Part shown: positions 1-14,318 of the stretch, in pieces | Layout: the number at the start of each line of letters is the position of its first letter | How positions within the stretch are numbered: position 1 is the stretch's first letter | NCBI RefSeq assembly: GCF_042477335.2 | Contig: NC_091245.1 | Span: 112,874,501-112,938,500 of the forward strand | Direction of reading: 5' to 3' | DNA from: Ovis canadensis | Taxonomy: Eukaryota > Chordata > Mammalia > Artiodactyla > Bovidae | Length of the DNA stretch: 64,000 nucleotides | Translations under genes and position numbers: made by a program | Notes under the pieces: generated by a model | The model's input: only the letters and a program-made list of their open reading frames with translations | What the model was told of the DNA's origin: nothing | Database searches by the model: none

Positions 1-1702
<1,702 letters not shown>

Positions 1703-1753
1703 TTACTTTATTGTTTTGGATTCGGGTTTATACACCCTTTTTGTGTTTCCTGT

Positions 1754-2682
1754 CTAAAGAATATCCTTTAGCATTTGCTGGAGAGCTGGTTTGGTGGTGC
1801 TGAATTCTCTCAGCTTTTGCTTGTCTGTAAAGCTTTTGATTTCTCCTCCATATTTGAATGAGATCCTTGCTGGATACAGTAATCTGGGCTGTAGGTTATT
1901 TTCTTTCATCACTTTAAGTATGTCTTGCCATTCCTTCCTGGCCTGAAGAGTCTCTATAGGAAGATCTGCAGTTATCCTTATGGGAATCACCTTGTGTATT
2001 ATTTGTTGTTTTTCCCTTGCTGCTTTTAATATTTGTTCTTTGTGTCTGGTCTTTCTTAATTTGATTACTATATGTCTTGGGATGTTTCACCTTGGGTTTA
2101 TCCTGTTTGGAACTCTCAGGTGTTCTTGGACTTGGATGATTATTTCCTTCCCCATTTTAGGGAAGTTTTCAAATATTAACTCCTCAAGTATTTTCTCATG
2201 GTCTTTCTTTTTGTCTTCTTCTTCTGGGACTCCTATAATTCAAATGTTGGAGCGTTTCATATTGTCCTGGAGGTCTCTTGAGGTTGTCCTCATTTCTTTT
2301 AATTCGTTTTTCTTTTTTTCCTCTCTGATTCATTTATTTCTACCATTCTATTTTCTATTTCACTAATCCTATCTTCTGCCTCCATTATTCTACTTTTTAA
2401 TGCCTCCAGAGTGTTTCTGATCACATTTATTGCATTATTCATTATATATTGACTCTTTTTTATTTCTTCTAGGTCCTTGTTAAACCTTTCTTGCATCTTC
2501 TCAATCCTTGTCTCCAGGCAATTTATCTGTGATTCCATTCTGATTTCAACATTTTGGATCATTTTCACTATCAATATTTGGAATTCTTCCTCGGGTAGAT
2601 TCCCTATCTCTTCCTCTTTTGTTTGGTTTGGTGGGCATTTATCCTGTTCCTTTACCTTCTGAGTATTCCCCTGTCTCTTCAT
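1754..2682 (-). pseudogene. L1 M ORF1 (RNA-binding coiled-coil protein), broken
   Basis: ORF1p is the trimeric RNA-binding chaperone of the L1 particle. The start is at 2682 (protein begins MKRQGNTQ). Residues about 40-125 look like a charged coiled coil. The frame shifts near 2310, and an in-frame TGA lies near 2240 where Q has CGA. The C-terminal domain is still readable at 1990-1754, ending in QQMLKDIL, and is identical to that of P. A 93-bp tandem duplication places a second ATG upstream (2775), which opens only a short frame. Confidence 0.85.
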
Positions 2683-2830
2683 CTTGGTTATATTGCTGCG
2701 TTTGGGATGGCCTTTCTATATTCTGGGAATTTGTGACTGTTCCTTTACCTGCTGGGTATTCCTCTGTCTCTTCATCTTGGTTATATTGCTGCATTTAGGG
2801 TGGCCTTTCTATATTCTGGGAATTTGTGGA
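2644..2830 (-). repeat. 93-bp tandem duplication spanning the ORF1 start of L1 M
   Basis: Two adjacent copies of a unit containing the end of the 5'UTR, the ORF1 ATG and about 13 codons. Their start codons (CAT on the plus strand) are at 2680-2682 and 2773-2775, 93 bases apart. P and Q have one copy. The upstream start reads into the second unit's UTR and meets a TAG. Confidence 0.85.
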
Positions 2831-3813
2831 GTTCTCTTTATTATGGAGTTTCCTCACTGTGGGTGGGGTTGTATCAGTGGCTTGTCAAGGTTTCTTGGTT
2901 AGGGAGGCTTGTGTTGGAGTTCTGGTGGGTGGAGCTGGATTTCTTCTCTCTGGAGTGCTATGAAGTGTCCAGTAATGGGTTATGAGACGTCAATGGTTTT
3001 GGAGTAGTTTTGAGCTGCCTGTATATTGAAGCTCAGGGCTATGTTCCTGTGTTCCTGGAGAATTTGTGTGGTATGTCTTGGTCTGGAACTTGTTGGCCCT
3101 TGGGTGGTGCTTGGTTTCAGTGTAGGTATGGAGGTGTTTGATGAGTTCCTATCGAATAATGTTCCCTGGATTCAGGAGTTCTTTGGTGTCCTGAGGATTT
3201 AGACTAAAGCCTCCTGTTTCTGGTTTTCAGTTTTATTTTTAAAATAGCCTCAAGACTGCTCCATCTATACAGCACTGATGATAAAACATCTAGGTTAAAG
3301 ATGAAATGTTTCTCCACATTGAGGGTCACCCATAGAGGTTCACTGAGTTACATGGAGAAGAGAAGAGGGAGGGGGTAGTTAGAGGTGACTGGAATGAGAT
3401 AAGGTGGGATCAAAAGAGGAGAGAGCAAGCTAGCCAGTAATCACTTCCTTATGTGCACTCCACAGTCTAGACCGCTCAGAGGTATTCACGGAGTTATACA
3501 GGGAAGAGGAGAGAGAGGAAGTAAACAGAGGTGGCCAAGAGGATAAAAGAGGGAAATGAAAAGGAGAGAGACAGATCCGGCCAGTAACCCAGTTCCCTGA
3601 GTGTTCTCCACCGTCTGAAACACACAGAAATTCAGAGTTGGGTAGAGAAGAGAAGGGGAAGGGAAGAGACAGAGGCCACCTGGTGGAGAAAAAGGAGAGT
3701 CCAAAGGAGGAGAGAGTGGTCAAGGCAGTAATCTCGCTCTCAGGTAAAATTGGGTACTGAAGATTGGGTTTTTAAATGTACAAAATTGACAACAAATACC
3801 AAAAAGCAAGGAT

Positions 3814-3828
3814 TAAAAATCTGGAGTA
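3814..3828. repeat. Left target-site duplication of L1 P
   Basis: TAAAAATCTGGAGTA, repeated exactly at 11557-11571. The break fits TT/AAAA, the preferred L1 endonuclease site. The leading T may come from the A-rich tail, so the true duplication is 14-15 bp. Confidence 0.9.
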
Positions 3829-6449
3829 GGGGGGAGGGAAAGATGGTGGAGGAATAGGACGGGAAGATCACTTTCTCCCTCACAAATTCCTCAAAAGAAC
3901 ATTTCAACGCCCAGCAAACTCCACAAAACAACTTCTGTAGGCTGGCAGAGGACATCAGGCAACCAGAAAAGCAGACCATTGTCTTCAAAAACAGGTAGGA
4001 AAAAATATAAAAGACAAAAACGGAGACAAAGGAGGTGGGGAGGGAGCTCCGTCCCGGGAAGGGAAGCCCGTCCCGGGAAGGGAATTTTAAGAAGAGAGGT
4101 TTCCAAACACCAGGAAACACTCTCCCTGCCGAGTCTGTGGCGAGCCTTGGAAACACAGAGGGCAACATAACAGGAAGGAAAAATAGATAAATAATTAAAA
4201 CCAAGAGATTACAAGCCCACCAGTAACTCCCCCAGCGGAAAAGCAGCACAGATGCCTGCATCCGCCATTGGGAAGTGGGGGCAGGGCAGGGAAGCACGGG
4301 AGGCGCAGGCTGCAGTGCTTTGCAAGAATCAGGCAGGAACGCCCCACGTGCAACCAGAACGATCTAACTTGGGCTAGCAAACCAGACTGTGGGATAGCTA
4401 CCACTCGAAAAGCTCGAACATAAGATACCGCCAGGACCGAGCACAGAACAAAGGACGGAATGGAAAAAGCCGGCTGCAGACCATTCCCCGCCGGGACAGG
4501 CAGCCAGAGCCGTAAGGACTGGAAAGGGGCAATTGCAGACCCGGAGAGACTTTACGTACCTAACTGCAAGCAGGCTCCTTTGCTAAGACTTCTGGGGGTG
4601 CTGGACAGTCACAATCTGCCTCACGGGGTGTGCCAGTGGTCCACCCAGAGAGCTGAGCGGCAGCGGCGGAAAAGGTGACAAGCCGCGGCAATTGCGCTCA
4701 CCAAACTCCTGAGCTACTCGGACCTGGGAAGGGCACAAAGCGCAGTTCCAGCCGCATTTGTGCCTCTGAGGGCTGCCTGACCTCCGAACCTGAGCAGCTT
4801 GGACCGGGGAAGTGCACGCAGCCTAGGGCCGGCCCCAGACGGTTCCCGGCTGAGCATCGTAGAGCCGGAGCGGTTTGTGCACCGCGAGAAAGGACAGTTC
4901 AAGCGGGGCAGAGATACTGTGTACACACGACAGTGCTATTTGTTTGCAGCATCCCCCCTCCCCACAGCGCGACTGAACTAGTGAGCCTAAACAACCAGCA
5001 AACAGAAGAAGTTAAACAGAGGGAACCACCTTGGAAGTGAGCCCACATGGCCCACAACATCAGAGAAGAGCCAGATATATTTTTAATATTTTTAAAATCA
5101 TTCTTTTTTTTTTTGCTTTTTGTTTTTTTTCTTTTTTTTCCAAGCTTTTTTTAAATTGTTAAGTCTCCTATTTCTCCTCTAATTTTTATTTCTATAACCT
5201 AGTATTACTATTTTTTTTTAAAAAAAGACTTTTTTTTTTTTAAGGCAAACACCATATATACTCTTTGGATGGTTGTTGGTGTATTGTTTTGTTTTGTTTT
5301 TTGTTTGTTTGTTTGTTTTTTAATAATTCTTTTTTTTCTTTCTTCCTTTTTCCTTCTGCTTTTCTTTAATATTGTATCTTTGAAAATCCAACCTCTACTC
5401 CAGATTTTTAATCTTTGCTCTTAAGTTTTTGTTGTCAATTTTGTACATTTAAAAACCCAAACTTCACTACCCAAGTTTACCTGAGAGCAAGATTACTGGC
5501 TTGACCACTCTCTCCTCCTCTGGACTCTCCTTTTTCTCCACCAGGTGGCCTCTGTCTCTTTTCTCCCCCATCTCTTCTCTATCCAACTCTGTGAATCTCT
5601 GTGTGTTCCAGACGGTAGAGAACACCTAAGGAACTGGTTACTGGCAGGATTTGTCTCTCTCCTACTCATTCCTCTCTCTTATCCTCCTGGTCACCTCTGT
5701 CTACTTCCTCCCTCTCCTCTTCCCCGTATAACTCTGTAAATACCTCTGAGCGGTCCAGACTATAGAGCGCACATAAGGAAGTGACTACTGGCTAGCTTGC
5801 TCTCTCCTCTCTTGATCTCACTGCATCTCATTCCAGTTACCTCTAACTACCCCCTCCATCTTCTCTTCTCCTTGTAACTCAGTGAACCTCTCTGAGTGTC
5901 CCTCAATGTGGAGAAACTTTTCATCTTTAACCTAGATGTTTTATCATTGGTGCTGTATAGATGGAGAAGTCTAGAGGCTACTGTAAAAATAAAACTGAAA
6001 ACCAGAAGCAGGAAGCTTAAATCCAAAGCCTGAAAACATTAGAGAACTCTTGAATTCAGGGAACATTAAGCAATAGGAGCTCATCAAATGCCTTCATACC
6101 TACACTGAAACCAAGCTCCACCCAAGGGCCAACAAGTTCCAAAACAAGACATACCACGCAAATTCTCCAGCAACACAGGAACACTCCCCTGAGCTTCAAT
6201 ATACAGGCAGCTCAAAATTATCCCAAAACCTTTGATGTCTCATAACCCATTACTGGTCACTCCACTGCACTCCAGAGAGAAGAAACCCAGCTCCACCCAC
6301 CAGAACTCCAACACAAGCCTCCCTAACCAGGAAACCTTGACAAGCCACTGACAGAACCCCACCCACAGTGAGGAAGCTCCATAATAAAGAGAACTCCACA
6401 AATTCCCAGAATATAAAAAGGCCACCCCAAACGCAGCAATATAACCAAG
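3829..6449 (+). promoter_or_regulatory. L1 P 5'UTR (internal promoter region)
   Basis: Upstream of ORF1, starting with a G-run as in Q. A GC-rich part with many CpGs lies at about 4020-4960. It is followed by a T-rich tract at 5095-5350 and then unique UTR. L1 5'UTRs contain an internal Pol II promoter; its activity here is inferred. The first 1.56 kb of this UTR is the spacer between the inverted arms shared with M. Confidence 0.75.
5095..5350 (+). repeat. T-rich low-complexity tract inside the L1 P 5'UTR
   Basis: Long T-runs, including a (GTTT)n stretch near 5285-5320. A similar T/A-rich tract occurs at the same place in Q (about 22320-22500), so it is part of the family UTR. Confidence 0.8.
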
Positions 6450-7376
6450 ATGAAGAGACAGAGGAATACTCAGCAGGTAAAGGAACAGGAGAGTTGCCCA
6501 CCAAACCAAACAAAAGAGGAAGAAGTAGGGAATCTACCTGAGAAGGAATTCCAAATATTGATAGTGAAAATGATCCAAAATCTTGAAATCAAAATGGAAT
6601 CACAGATAAATAGCCTAGAGACAAGGACTGAGAAGATGCAAGAAAGGTTTAACAAGGACCTAGAAGAAATAAAAAAGAGCCAATATATAATGAATAACAC
6701 AATAAATGAGATCAGAAACACTCTGGAGGCAACAAATAGTAGAATAACGGAGGCAGAAGATAGGATTAGTGAAATAGAAGATAGAATGGTAGAAATAAAT
6801 GAATCAGAGAGGAAACAAGAAAAACAAATTAAAAGAAACAAGGACAATCTCAGAGACCTCCAGGACAATATGAAACGCTCCAACATTTGAATTATAGGAG
6901 TCCCAGAAGAAGAATACAGAAAGAAAGATCATGAGAAAATCCTTGAGGAGATAATAGTTGAAAACTTCCCTAAAATGGGGAAGGAAATAATCACCCAAGT
7001 ACAAGAAACACAGAGAGTTCCAAATAGGATAAACCCAAGGCGAAACATCCCAAGACACATATTAATCAAATTAACAAAGACCAGACACAAAGAACAAATA
7101 TTAAAAGCAGCAAGGGAAAAACAACAAATAATACACAAGGTGATTCCCATAAGGATAACTGCAGATCTTCCTATAGAGACTCTTCAGGCCAGGAAGGAAT
7201 GGCAAGACATACTTAAAGTGATGAAAGAAAATAACCTACAGCCCAGATTACTGTATCCAGCAAGGATCTCATTCAAATATGGAGGAGAAATCAAAAGCTT
7301 TACAGACAAGCAAAAGCTGAGAGAATTCAGCACCACCAAACCAGCTCTCCAGCAAATGCTAAAGGATATTCTTTAG
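6450..7376 (+). pseudogene. L1 P ORF1, one nonsense codon plus a frame break
   Basis: The start at 6450 gives MKRQRNTQ. A charged coiled coil spans about residues 40-130. The frame stops at 6888-6890, TGA where Q has CGA, a CpG transition. The C-terminal RNA-binding half continues from about 6975 to 7376 (…QQMLKDIL, TAG). Full length would be about 308 residues, in the usual L1 range. ORF2 starts 51 bases downstream, a normal spacing. Confidence 0.9.
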
Positions 7377-7427
7377 ACAGGAAACACAAAAAGGGTGTAT
7401 AAACCCGAATCCAAAACAATAAAGTAA

Positions 7428-10400
7428 ATGGCAATGGGATCATACTTATCAATAATTACCTTAAATGTAAATGGGTTGAATGCCCCAACCAAAAGTCAAA
7501 GACTGGCTGAATGGATACAAAAACAAGATCCTTATATATACTGCCTACAAGAGACCCACCTCAAAACAAGGGACACATACAGACTGAAAGTGAAGGGCTG
7601 GAAAAAGATATACCACGCAAATAGAGACCAAAAGAAAGCAGGAGTAGCAATACTCATATCCGATAAAATAGACTTTAAAACAAAGGCTGTGAAAAGAGAC
7701 AAAGAAGGCCAGTACATAATGATCAAAGGAACAATCCAAGAAGAAGATATAACAATTATAAATATATATGCACCCAATATAGGAGCACCACAATATGTAA
7801 GACAAATGCTAACAAGTATGAAAGGGGAAATTTAGAATAACACAATAATAGTGGGAGACTTTAATACCCCACTCACACCTATGGACAGATCAACTAAACA
7901 GAAAATTAACAAAGAACGCAAACTTTAAATGATATAATAGACCAGTTAGACCTAATTGATATCTATAGGACATTTCACCCCAAAACAATGAAGTTCACCT
8001 TTTTCTCAAGTGCTCAAGGAACCTTTTCCAGGATAGATCACATCCTGGGCCATAAATCTAAACTTGATAAATTCAAAAAAATCGAAATCATCCCAAGCAT
8101 CTTTTCTGACCATAATGCATTAAGATTAGATCTCAATTACAGGAGAAAAACTATTAAAAATTCCAACATATGGAGGCTGAACAACACGCTGCTGACTAAC
8201 CAACAAATCACAGAAGAAATCAAAAAAGAAATCAAAATATGCATAGAAACTAATGAAAATGAAAACACAACAACCCAAAACCTGTGGGACACTATAAAAG
8301 CAGTGCTAAGAGGAAAGTTCATAGCAATACAGGCATACCTCAAGAAATAAGAAAAAAGTCAAATAAATAACCTAACTCTATACCTAAAGCAACTAGAAAA
8401 GGAAGAGTTGAAGAACCCCAGAGTTAGTAGAAGGAAAGAAATCTTAACAATTAGGGCAGAAATAAATGCAAAAGAAACAAAAGAGACCATAGCAAAAATC
8501 AACAAAGCCAAAAGCTGGTTCTTTGAAAGGGTAAATAAAATTGACAAACCATTAGCCAGACTCATCAAGAAGCAAAGAGAGAAAAATCAAATCAATAAAA
8601 TTAGAAATGAAAATGGAGAGATCACAACAGACAACACAGAAATACAAAGGATCATAAGAGACTACTATCAGCAATTATATGCCAATAAAATGGACAACGT
8701 GGAAGAAATGGACAAATTCTTAGAAAAGTACAATTTTCCAAAACTGACCCAGGAAGAAATAGAAAATCTTAACAGACCCATCACAAGCACAGAAATTGAA
8801 ACGGTAATCAGAAATCTTCCAGCAAACAAAAGCCCAGGTCCAGACGGCTTCACAGCTGAATTCTACCAAAAATTCCGAGAAGAGCTAACACCTATCCTCC
8901 TCAAACTCTTCCAGAAAATTGCAGAGGAAGGTAAACTTCCAAATTCATTCTATGAGGCCACCATCACCCTAAAACCAAAACCTGAAAAGATGCCACAAAA
9001 AAAGAAAACTACAGGCCGATATCACTGATGAACATAGATGCAAAAATCCTCAACAAAATTCTAGCAATCAGAATCCAACAACACATTAGAAAGATCATAC
9101 ATCATGATCAAGTGGGCTTTATCCCAGGGATGCAAGGATTCTTCAATATCCGCAAATCAATGTAATACACCACATTAACAAATTAAAAAATAAAAGCCAT
9201 ATGATTATCTCAATAGATGCAGAGAAAGCCTTTGACAAAATTCAACATCCATTTATGATAAAAACTCTCCAGAAAGCAGGAATAGAAGGAACATACCTCA
9301 ACATAATAAAAGCTATCTATGACAAGCCCACAGCAAACATTATCCTCAATGGTGAAAAATTGAAAGCATTTCCCCTAAAGTCAGGAACAAGGCAAGGCTG
9401 TCCACTTTCACCGCTACTATTCAACATAGTTCTGGAAGTTTTGGCCACAGCAATCAGAGCAGAAAAAGAAAAAAAAGGAATCCAAATTGGAAAATAAGAA
9501 GTAAAACTCTCACCGTTTGCAGATGACATGATCCTCTACATGGAAAACCCTAAAGACTCCACCAGAAAATTACTAGAGCTAATCAGTGAATATAGTAAAG
9601 TTGCAGGATATAAAATCAACACTCAGAAATCCCTTGCATTCCTATACACGAATAATGAGAAAGTAGAAAAAGAAATTAAGGAAACAATTCCATTCACCAT
9701 TGCAACGAAAAGAATAAAATACTTAGGAGTATATGTACCTAAAGAAACTAAAGACCTATATATAGAAAACTATAAAACACTGATGAAAGAAATCAAAGAG
9801 GACACTTAATAGATGGAGAAATATACCATGTTCATGGATCGGAAGGATCAATATAGTGAAAATGAGTATACTACCCAAAGCAATTTACAAATTCAATGTA
9901 ATCCCTATCAAGCTATCAGTCACATTTTTCACAGAACAAGAACAAATAATTTCAAGATTTGTATGGAAATACAAAAAACCTCGAATAGCCAAAGCAATCT
10001 TGAGAAAGAAGAATGGAACTGGAGGAATCAACTTGCCTGACTTCAGGCTCTACTACAAAGCCACAGTCATCAAGACAGTATGGTACTGGCACAAAGACAG
10101 ACATACAGATCAATGGAACAAAATAGAAAGCCCAGAGATAAATCCACACACATATGGACACCTTACCTTTGACAAAGGAGGCAAGAATATACAATGGAGT
10201 AAAGACAATCTCTTTAATAAGTGGTGCTGGGAAAACTGGTCAACCACTTGTAAAACAATGAAACTAGATCACTTCCTAACACCGCACACAAAAGTAAACT
10301 CAAAATGGATTAAAGATCTAAATGTAAGATCAGAAACTATAAAACTCCTAGAGGAGAACATAGGCAAAACACTCTCAGACATAAATCACAGCAGGATCCT

Positions 10401-11241
10401 CTATGATCCACCTCCCAGAATTCTGGAAATAAAAGCAAAAATAAACAAATGGGATCTAATTAAAATTAAAAGCTTCTGCACAACAAAGGAAAATATAAGC
10501 AAGGTGAAAAGACAGCCTTCTGAATGGGAGAAAATAATAGCAAATGAAGCAACTGACAAAGAACTAATCTCAAAAATATACAAGCAACTTATGCAGCTCA
10601 ATTCCAGAAAAATAAATGACCCAATCAAAAAATGGGCCAAAGAACTAAATAGACATTTCTCCAAAGAAGACATACGGATGGCTAACAAACACATGAAAAG
10701 ATGCTCAACATCACTCATTATTAGAGAGATGCAAATCAAAACCACAATGAGGTACCACTTCACACCAGTCAGAATGGCTGTGATCCAAAAATCTTCAAGC
10801 AATAAATGCTGGAGAGGGTGTGGAGAAAAGGGAACCCTCCTACACTGTTGGCGGGAATGCAAACTAGTACAGCCACTATGGAGAACAGTGTGGAGATTCC
10901 TTAAAAAATTGCAAATAGAACTACCTTATGACCCAGCAATCCCACTGCTGGGCATACACACCGAGGAAACCAGAATTGAAAGAGACACATGTATCCCAAT
11001 GTTCATCGCAGCACTGTTTATAATAGCCAGGACATGGAAACAACCTAGATGTCCATCAGCAGATGAATGGATAAGAAAGCTGTCGTACATATACACAATG
11101 GAGTATTACTCAGCCGTTAAAAAGAATTCATTTGAATCAGTTCTGATGAGATGGATGAAACTGGAGCCGATTATACAGAGTGAAGTAAGCCAGAAAGAAA
11201 AACACCAATACAGTATACTAACACATATATATGGAATTTAG
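7428..11241 (+). pseudogene. L1 P ORF2 (endonuclease, reverse transcriptase, Cys-rich C-terminus), broken
   Basis: Endonuclease: LNVNGLNAP, QETHLK, IYAPN, then RIDHILGHK and [17 protein letters not shown] near 8830, [13 protein letters not shown] near 9220, [12 protein letters not shown] near 9390 and FADD at 9514-9525. The C-terminal 461 residues are open (9856-11241) and hold a C-x3-C-x7-H-x4-C motif (CWRGC…HCWREC). Lesions: TAG after KGEI near 7833, frameshift near 7915, TAA near 8348, frame breaks near 9000-9190, TAA near 9497 and frame changes near 9800. Not functional. Confidence 0.9.
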
Positions 11242-11317
11242 GAAGATGGCAATGACGACCCTGTATGCAAGACAGGGAAAGAGACACAGATGTGTATAAT
11301 GGACTTTTGAACTCAGA

Positions 11318-11336
11318 GGGAGAGGGAGAGGGTGGG
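11318..11336 (+). other. G-quadruplex-type purine tract in the L1 P 3'UTR
   Basis: Four GGG runs with loops of 3, 3 and 1 bases. Q has the equivalent at 34800-34820. Purine-rich G4 tracts are a known recurrent feature of mammalian L1 3'UTRs. Confidence 0.8.
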
Positions 11337-11556
11337 ATGATTTGGGAGAATGACATTCTAACATGTATACTATCATGTGAATTGAATCGCCAGTCTATGT
11401 CTGACGCAGGAGGCAGCTTGCTGGGGGCTGGTGCATGGGGATGACCCAGAGAGATGTTATGGGGTGGGAGGTGGGAGGGGGGTCCATGTTTGGGAACGCA
11501 TATAAGAATTAAAGATTTTAAAATTTTAAAAAAAAATAAAATAAAAAAAATAAAAA

Positions 11557-11571
11557 TAAAAATCTGGAGTA
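11557..11571. repeat. Right target-site duplication of L1 P
   Basis: Exact copy of 3814-3828. Minus-strand 5'UTR of L1 M resumes immediately afterwards. Confidence 0.9.
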
Positions 11572-12329
11572 GAGATTGGATTTTCAAAAATACAATATTA
11601 AAGAAAAGAAGAAGAAGAAAAATAAAAAACAAACAAACAAACAGCCACAAGAATTATTAAACAACAACAACCACAAAAAGACTATATACAGCGTTTGCTT
11701 TAAAAATAGGGGGGTTTTTTGAGTAATAATAGACTATAAAAATAATAATTAGAGAAATAGAGAACTTAAAAATTTAATAAAGTTAAAAGAAGAAGAGGAA
11801 ACAATCACGCAACCGCATCAATTCAACAAAAAATAAGTTATCGTAAAAGTAGTAAAAGTATATCTGGCCCTTTCTCTGGTGTTGTGGGCTGTGTGGGGTC
11901 ACTTCCAAGGCGGTTCCCTCTGTTTAACTTCCTCTGTTTGCTGGTCTCTTCAGTGTCTGATTTCCATCTTGACACAGGGAGGGTGGTGGTGGACACTTTT
12001 TTTTTTTTAGGCTCACTGTTCAGTCGCGCTTTAGGGAGGGAGGGATGCTGCAAACAAATACTACTGGCGTGTGCCTGCAGTATCTCATCCAGGCTGGGCT
12101 TGCCCCTGCTCGCAGCACACACTGCTCAGGCTCTACATTGCTCCGCCGGGGAACCATCTGAGGCTGGCCCTAGGCTACATGCACCTCCCCGGTCGGTCTA
12201 AGCCTCTCAGGCTCGGCGCTCAGGAAGCCCTCAGAGGCGCAGATTTGGTTGGGCCTGCATTTTGTGTCCTTCCCAGGTCCGAGTAGCACAGGAGTTTGGC
12301 GAGCGCAATCGCTGCGACTTATGGCCATA

Positions 12330-12835
12330 AGGTCCATACCATTTAACATCCTCACCAACGATGCATAAGGGTTCAATTTCTCCACGTTTTTTTCATCATT
12401 TATTATTTTCTTCTTTTTTAATAAAGATCATCCTAAAGATATGAGGTGATATCTCATTATAGTTTTGATTAGCATTATCCTAGTGATTAGTTGTGTAGGA
12501 CATTTTTTCTTGTGCTTAATCAGATTTTTATATCTTCTTTAGAGAAATGTCTGTTCAAGTCTTATGCCAATCTTTGAATTGAGTTTGTTATTGTTGTTGC
12601 TGTTATTTAGGAGTTCTCTGTATATTGGACATTAATCTCATGTCAAATATAAGATTTGCAAATATTTTTCCCATTCTGACTTTTTTTGCTCTGTTAACAG
12701 TCTTATATAATTTTTTTTAATTTTCATGAAGTACAATTTGTCTACTTCTTTTTTTTGCCTGTTCCTTTAGTATTATATACAAGAAATCATTGCCAAATTC
12801 AGCATTGTGAAGCTTTTGCCCTATAAACTCATATA
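12330..12835 (-). mobile_element. Old L1 3' fragment (minus strand)
   Basis: On the plus strand this reads as diverged antisense L1 3' sequence: the tail end of ORF2 and its flank, with the usual wording around 'agagaaatgtctgttcaag' and 'cctcaccaacgatgc'. It lies at the 5' end of L1 M in the copy A intron-7 block. Confidence 0.6.
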
Positions 12836-12844
12836 CATCTCTCA

Positions 12845-13500
12845 GCACTCAGCTCAGAAGTGCTGTGGTCACCAGCCCTTATACTCCAGCAGAATTAGGT
12901 GTCATGTAGCCCCTCAGTAATATTTCGGTTATACCTAAGATCCTTCATATTATCCTTCTGTTTTTGTGTGAAAGTCTGTCCTGCCAGACACTGAACAAAG
13001 CATGTGCAATCTTTGTGTCTCCCATACCAGCAGAGTGTAGCTGCTCCTTGCATGCTTGTTAAAGCGCATGGAGGTACATGTGCACACAATTTCACATCTG
13101 CTTTGGACCATGGTTGGAAGGAGCTATGGGGACCAGGCTGTCACAGGGAGGAGGAATGCACACTAATTTGGCTCCAGACTCTTTATTCCCCAACTTCAGC
13201 CCCTTGGTGACTTGTTAAGACCAGCCTGGAGGCATGTGCACAGAGCAGAATAACTAGCCCAATGGAGAAACCGGTTTATTTCTATTTTAATGGGTAATAG
13301 TTTATTTCACAGAAGTTGGCAGCATAATATCCTTCATGAGGGATGCCACACGTGCATCACTGCCCCATCAGACCTGAGTTTCCCCCTGACAGGTGAGCTG
13401 CCTCATCTTGCCTGGGAGAGAGACAAGCTGAGGAGGAAGAAGAGACAGGATCTCAGCATCACATGCCAGCAGCTAAGGACACTTGTCTCAGACTGTACAC
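12845..13500. repeat. Segmental duplication block A-1 (intelectin intron 7), paralogous to 60427-60900
   Basis: Shares long collinear stretches with 60427-60900, for example around 13022-13150 and 60605-60745 (cagcagagtgtagctgctcc versus cagcagagggtagctgcccc). By position relative to exon 7 (copy A) and exon 8 (copy C) this is intron 7 of the intelectin gene. The A copy contains an extra inverted insertion at 13168-13345 that is absent from C. Confidence 0.8.
13168..13345. repeat. Inverted repeat arm 1, inserted relative to the copy C paralog
   Basis: The reverse complement of 14700-14890 matches this stretch at roughly 90% by eye, including 'ggctccagactc', 'gtgcacagagcagaataac' and 'ggcagcataatatccttc'. 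In copy C the flanks (gaatgcacaa and catcactccc) sit only about 27 bases apart. Confidence 0.85.
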
Positions 13501-14220
13501 TTGTGGAGGGATGGGTCCTAAGTAAACTCACTTACTCTTGACAACTCAGACCCTGAGCAGCCCAAGGGCTCCCTGATCATCCTGCCTCTGGCCATGAGAC
13601 ATCCCACAGTGACTAGGAAAAAAAGGAGTTGAGTGATGTCTGGCCTGGGCAGATGCAAAGGCTGCCACAGGTGAGAGCTGAGCCCACCTGCTTGTGGCAT
13701 CAGGGCACACTGTGACTGACAACCAGAGAGAGAGCACACGGTCGGGAGGAGGGTGGCCTGAGTGAGGCCAGGGCTGTCCAGGATTCTTCCAATAAGCCCC
13801 CGACCCAGTGAGAATCTGTGCAGACACTGGTCAGGAAGGAAGAGGTCAAGTTTTGCTCTGAAAAGCTAAACCTTGGATCAAATATGACAACATCTTGTGT
13901 TTCTCAAGCAATCTCAGCTCCAAAAGTTTTCCACAGGATGCTCCTGCACACAAGCCTCACCCAGCTCACGCAACTGAGCAGCTTATCCCAAGGTTGAGCA
14001 AAAACAGTCGTGTTTCTGAAGCCCCACCCCTTCCAGTTCAGTCCTCAAAGGTACACGATGTCAGTGCCTGGACAGAGGATCCTATAGCCCTGGCCCCGGA
14101 GACCCAGCAAGGAGTAAAGGAAATCACATTCCCACACACATTCACACCATGGTCATACCATACTCACACACACACAGACACCCCGAAGCACCCAGTGAGC
14201 CCCTCAAGGATTCACATGAT
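13350..14220. other. Copy A intron-7 sequence with no gene seen
   Basis: Collinear with copy C up to about 13480, then no match elsewhere in the window. Short open frames here have no recognisable homology. A short CA-rich stretch lies near 14160-14180. Confidence 0.5.
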
Positions 14221-14221
14221 C

Positions 14222-14318
14222 CACATTACACCTGGCGATTCTGCCTCCAGCACACAAGGCTCTGACTACTCTCTCATTACTACATACATGCACTAGACAA
14301 ATCCATAGTGAATTCCTG
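14222..14318 (-). pseudogene. Intelectin copy A exon 7 relic
   Basis: Aligns by eye to copy B exon 7 (43773-43874) at about 70%, with shared strings such as CCAGCACACA and GACAAATCC on the plus strand. No usable reading frame remains. Confidence 0.6.

Larger units (their letters stand above)
3829..11556 (+). mobile_element. L1 LINE 'P', full-length, plus strand, coding-dead
   Basis: About 7.7 kb bounded by exact 15-bp target duplications. Order: 5'UTR from 3829 (G-run start as in Q), ORF1 6450-7376, ORF2 7428-11241, 3'UTR with a G-rich purine tract, and an A-rich tail ending at 11556. It inserted into the 5'UTR of L1 M in opposite orientation, so P is younger than M. Both ORFs carry several nonsense or frameshift changes, so it cannot mobilise itself. 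Its 3'UTR differs from that of Q in the last 150 bases. Confidence 0.95.

Noticed and set aside
3740-4297. 185-codon minus-strand frame
   Set aside because: Shadow frame in the L1 P 5'UTR; a similar shadow occurs in Q (20818-21165).
9856-11241. 461-codon open frame as a possible host gene
   Set aside because: It is the C-terminal part of L1 P ORF2 with the L1 Cys-rich motif.
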